Positions 55,418 to 56,435 of a DNA stretch of 56,435 bases are shown here, piece by piece (position 1 is the stretch's first letter; the number at the start of each line of letters is the position of its first letter). The notes under the pieces were generated by a model, which was not told the DNA's origin, searched no databases, and was given only the letters and a program-made list of their open reading frames with translations. The DNA is from Alphaproteobacteria bacterium (GTDB taxonomy: Bacteria; Pseudomonadota; Alphaproteobacteria; SHVP01), in assembly GCA_016869765.1 (NCBI GenBank), contig VGES01000023.1, positions 1-56,435 on the forward strand, written 5' to 3'. Both the position numbers and the translations under genes were made by a program.

Positions 55418-56094
55418 GGCTTTTTTTCACGCCATCTCAGAGCCTCCACAAGGTCGCCATCGTGGCGCGCGAAAAGGGGTTGTGGGACCGCATCACGGTC
55501 GTCCCCGTGTACCCCTATCGTGACGGCTACGACCTTGGCCCGATCAATCCCCTGGCCAAAGTCCCGACTCTCGCGCTCGACGACGGCACGACATTCTATG
55601 GCAGCCCCGTCATCTGCGAGTACTTCGAGTACCTCGTCCCCTCACCTCGATTTTTTCCCAGCGACCCGCGCGAACGGCTCGAGGCGCTTCGCCGCATGGC
55701 CCTGGCCGACATGGTGTTCGAGGCCGCGGTCACCATCAGCCTTGAGAACGGACGTCGCGAGGGTCGGCGCCAGGACGTCTTGGAACGGCAGTGGCCGAAG
55801 CTGCTCCGGGGGTTCGCTGCGATGGAAAGCGAGTGCCCCGCACGCGGCTCGGTCGACATCGGGGACATCGCTGCATTGCACCCGCTCAGCTATGTCCACG
55901 CCGGACGCACGGCCAAGGACCCGCTACACCCTGGCTACTACTGGCGGACCAAGCACCCCTTTCTAAGCGATTGGTATGAACAGATGATTCAACGTCCGGC
56001 CGTGCGAGGCCATGTTGCCTGGCGTTTCAACGGTGATGACAGTCCGGAAGCGTTGCGACGGCAGGTCGACGCCGTGCTAGCGGCACGCCGCTGA
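55414..56094 (+). CDS. Glutathione S-transferase family protein
   Basis: The start is ATG 55414 with GGAGG upstream. The 226 residues have MRLFFTPSQSLHKVAIVARE, INPLAKVPTLAL and SPVICEYFEYL in the thioredoxin domain, then a helical domain with GDIAALHPLSYV. It is coupled to the MFS gene by an ATGA overlap; such pairs suggest conjugation with glutathione followed by export. Confidence 0.88.
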   Translation: MRLFFTPSQSLHKVAIVAREKGLWDRITVVPVYPYRDGYDLGPINPLAKVPTLALDDGTTFYGSPVICEYFEYLVPSPRFFPSDPRERLEALRRMALADMVFEAAVTISLENGRREGRRQDVLERQWPKLLRGFAAMESECPARGSVDIGDIAALHPLSYVHAGRTAKDPLHPGYYWRTKHPFLSDWYEQMIQRPAVRGHVAWRFNGDDSPEALRRQVDAVLAARR

Positions 56095-56097
56095 AGA

Positions 56098-56312
56098 TTA
56101 CTGCGGCGTGCTGCTGCCGCTCGTGTCGTCGGTCGGGTTGTTGCCGCCCGTCGGAGGCGTCCCGTTGCCGCCCGTACCACCGCCGGTCGCGGGCGTCGTG
56201 GACCCGCCTGTGCCGCCAACCGGGCCGGTTGGAGCCACGGGCGTTCCCTGGGTCGACGGAGCCGCCGCTGTGGGCGGCGTGGGAATGTTGGCCCCCGGTG
56301 ATCTGCCCCCTT
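56098..56312 (-). pseudogene. 3' end of a Pro/Gly/Thr-rich protein, cut by an IS element
   Basis: The frame ends at TAA 56098. The last 65-70 codons are low complexity (GANIPTPPTAAAP, PTGPVGGTGG, TGGNNPTDD, ending SSTPQ). The same frame continues rightward into IS sequence, where it is not related to any sensible protein. I infer that an IS3-family element has entered the gene and that the rest lies beyond it, outside the window. The function is unknown; such tails occur at the C-terminus of cell-envelope proteins. Confidence 0.5.
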
Positions 56313-56435
56313 TGAAGTGGTCCTCCCTGAAGTATGGTTTTGAGGATGGAGGAGGACATCGATGGCAAGGAAGAGACGCACGGCTGAAGAGATCGTGACG
56401 AAGCTTCGGCAGGTGGAGGTGCTGACGGCCCAAGG
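56313..56435 (+). mobile_element. IS3-family insertion sequence, left end
   Basis: The last 120 bases begin with TGAAGTGGTCCTCCCTGAAG, a likely terminal inverted repeat (TG-ended), and then GGAGGAGG and an ATG at 56362 that opens a transposase orfA. The right end of the element is outside the window, so the inverted repeat and target duplication cannot be tested. Confidence 0.65.
56362..56435 (+). CDS. IS3-family transposase OrfA, 5' end only
   Basis: The visible 24 codons read MARKRRTAEEIVTKLRQVEV and on to the window edge, matching the start of OrfA in IS407-type IS3 elements (helix-turn-helix TAEEIV.KLRQ). The gene is cut by the window end. Confidence 0.75.
   Translation, partial: MARKRRTAEEIVTKLRQVEVLTAQ

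Noticed and set aside
1-56435. CRISPR arrays, tRNA/rRNA genes, toxin-antitoxin pairs, known riboswitches, replication origin
   Set aside because: I looked for regular spacer repeats, tRNA T-loop/anticodon patterns, small antitoxin-toxin pairs and riboswitch cores and found none that I can support by eye.

Overview
The window is about 64% G+C by eye, densely coded, with many 4-base ATGA/GTGA stop-start overlaps and no tRNA, rRNA, CRISPR array or prophage. Gene content (pspF-pspABC under sigma-54, an alphaproteobacterial-style NfuA, a rhizobial-type malonyl-CoA synthetase, TAXI-TRAP and Dpp/Opp-type ABC uptake, several glutathione S-transferases) points to a free-living Proteobacterium, most likely an alphaproteobacterium (Rhodospirillales/Rhizobiales-like). 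The taxonomic call is inference from family resemblance only.

Layout. 1-3.3 kb: a cut NTF2/SnoaL-like gene, a ThDP-dependent enzyme overlapping a DUF1194 von Willebrand A protein, and a glyoxalase I gene broken by a 1-base frameshift. 3.4-6.3 kb: a phage-shock locus (pspC, pspB, pspA and a 39-residue membrane ORF) divergent from pspF, with a clear sigma-54 promoter and an IHF site between them. 6.3-8.2 kb: an unusual three-domain Nfu scaffold and a two-module VOC protein. 8.2-13.8 kb: a complete five-gene peptide/nickel-type ABC operon with a terminator between the binding protein and the permeases. 13.9-18.7 kb: bicupin, MDR reductase, GlcG-like protein, a double alpha/beta-hydrolase-fold protein and a GST. 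18.8-22.8 kb: two paralogous orphan binding proteins, each with its own terminator, flanking an NTF2-like gene. 22.9-29.7 kb: methyltransferase, double alpha/beta-fold protein, diguanylate cyclase, second methyltransferase and second MDR reductase, all on one strand. 29.7-35.4 kb: two divergent old-yellow-enzyme/FeS/FAD reductases, an MFS exporter and an amidohydrolase remnant. 35.4-42.6 kb: M24 peptidase, 2OG-Fe(II)-type oxygenase, acyl-CoA-dehydrogenase-fold monooxygenase, a secreted protein, a third old-yellow-type reductase and a canonical alpha/beta hydrolase. 42.9-48.9 kb: quinone reductase, ASCH protein, isochorismatase-family hydrolase and a TAXI-TRAP transporter. 48.9-56.1 kb: VOC protein, two paralogous lipoproteins, a glutaredoxin-DinB fusion, a YkgJ-type cysteine-cluster protein, matB, an MFS exporter and a GST. 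56.1-56.4 kb: the 3' end of a Pro/Gly/Thr-rich gene cut by the left end of an IS3-family element.

Taken together this looks like an accessory catabolic island: high-affinity uptake feeding flavin reductases, oxygenases, MDR reductases, alpha/beta-fold proteins, VOC proteins and GSTs, with efflux pumps. Apart from PspF, which serves the envelope-stress locus, I see no DNA-binding regulator in 56 kb; a diguanylate cyclase sits within one catabolic run.

The most unusual items are: two double-domain alpha/beta-fold proteins in which none of the four nucleophile elbows carries Ser (three GxHxG, one GxGxG); a 14-bp hairpin whose loop is perfectly complementary to the Shine-Dalgarno region of one of those genes; an Nfu protein whose middle copy has lost its CxxC segment; and a probable leaderless membrane ORF at the sigma-54 psp promoter. 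At least three single-base frameshifts (glyoxalase I, an ORF after pspC, a coiled-coil ORF at 20.4 kb) could be real decay or sequence errors.
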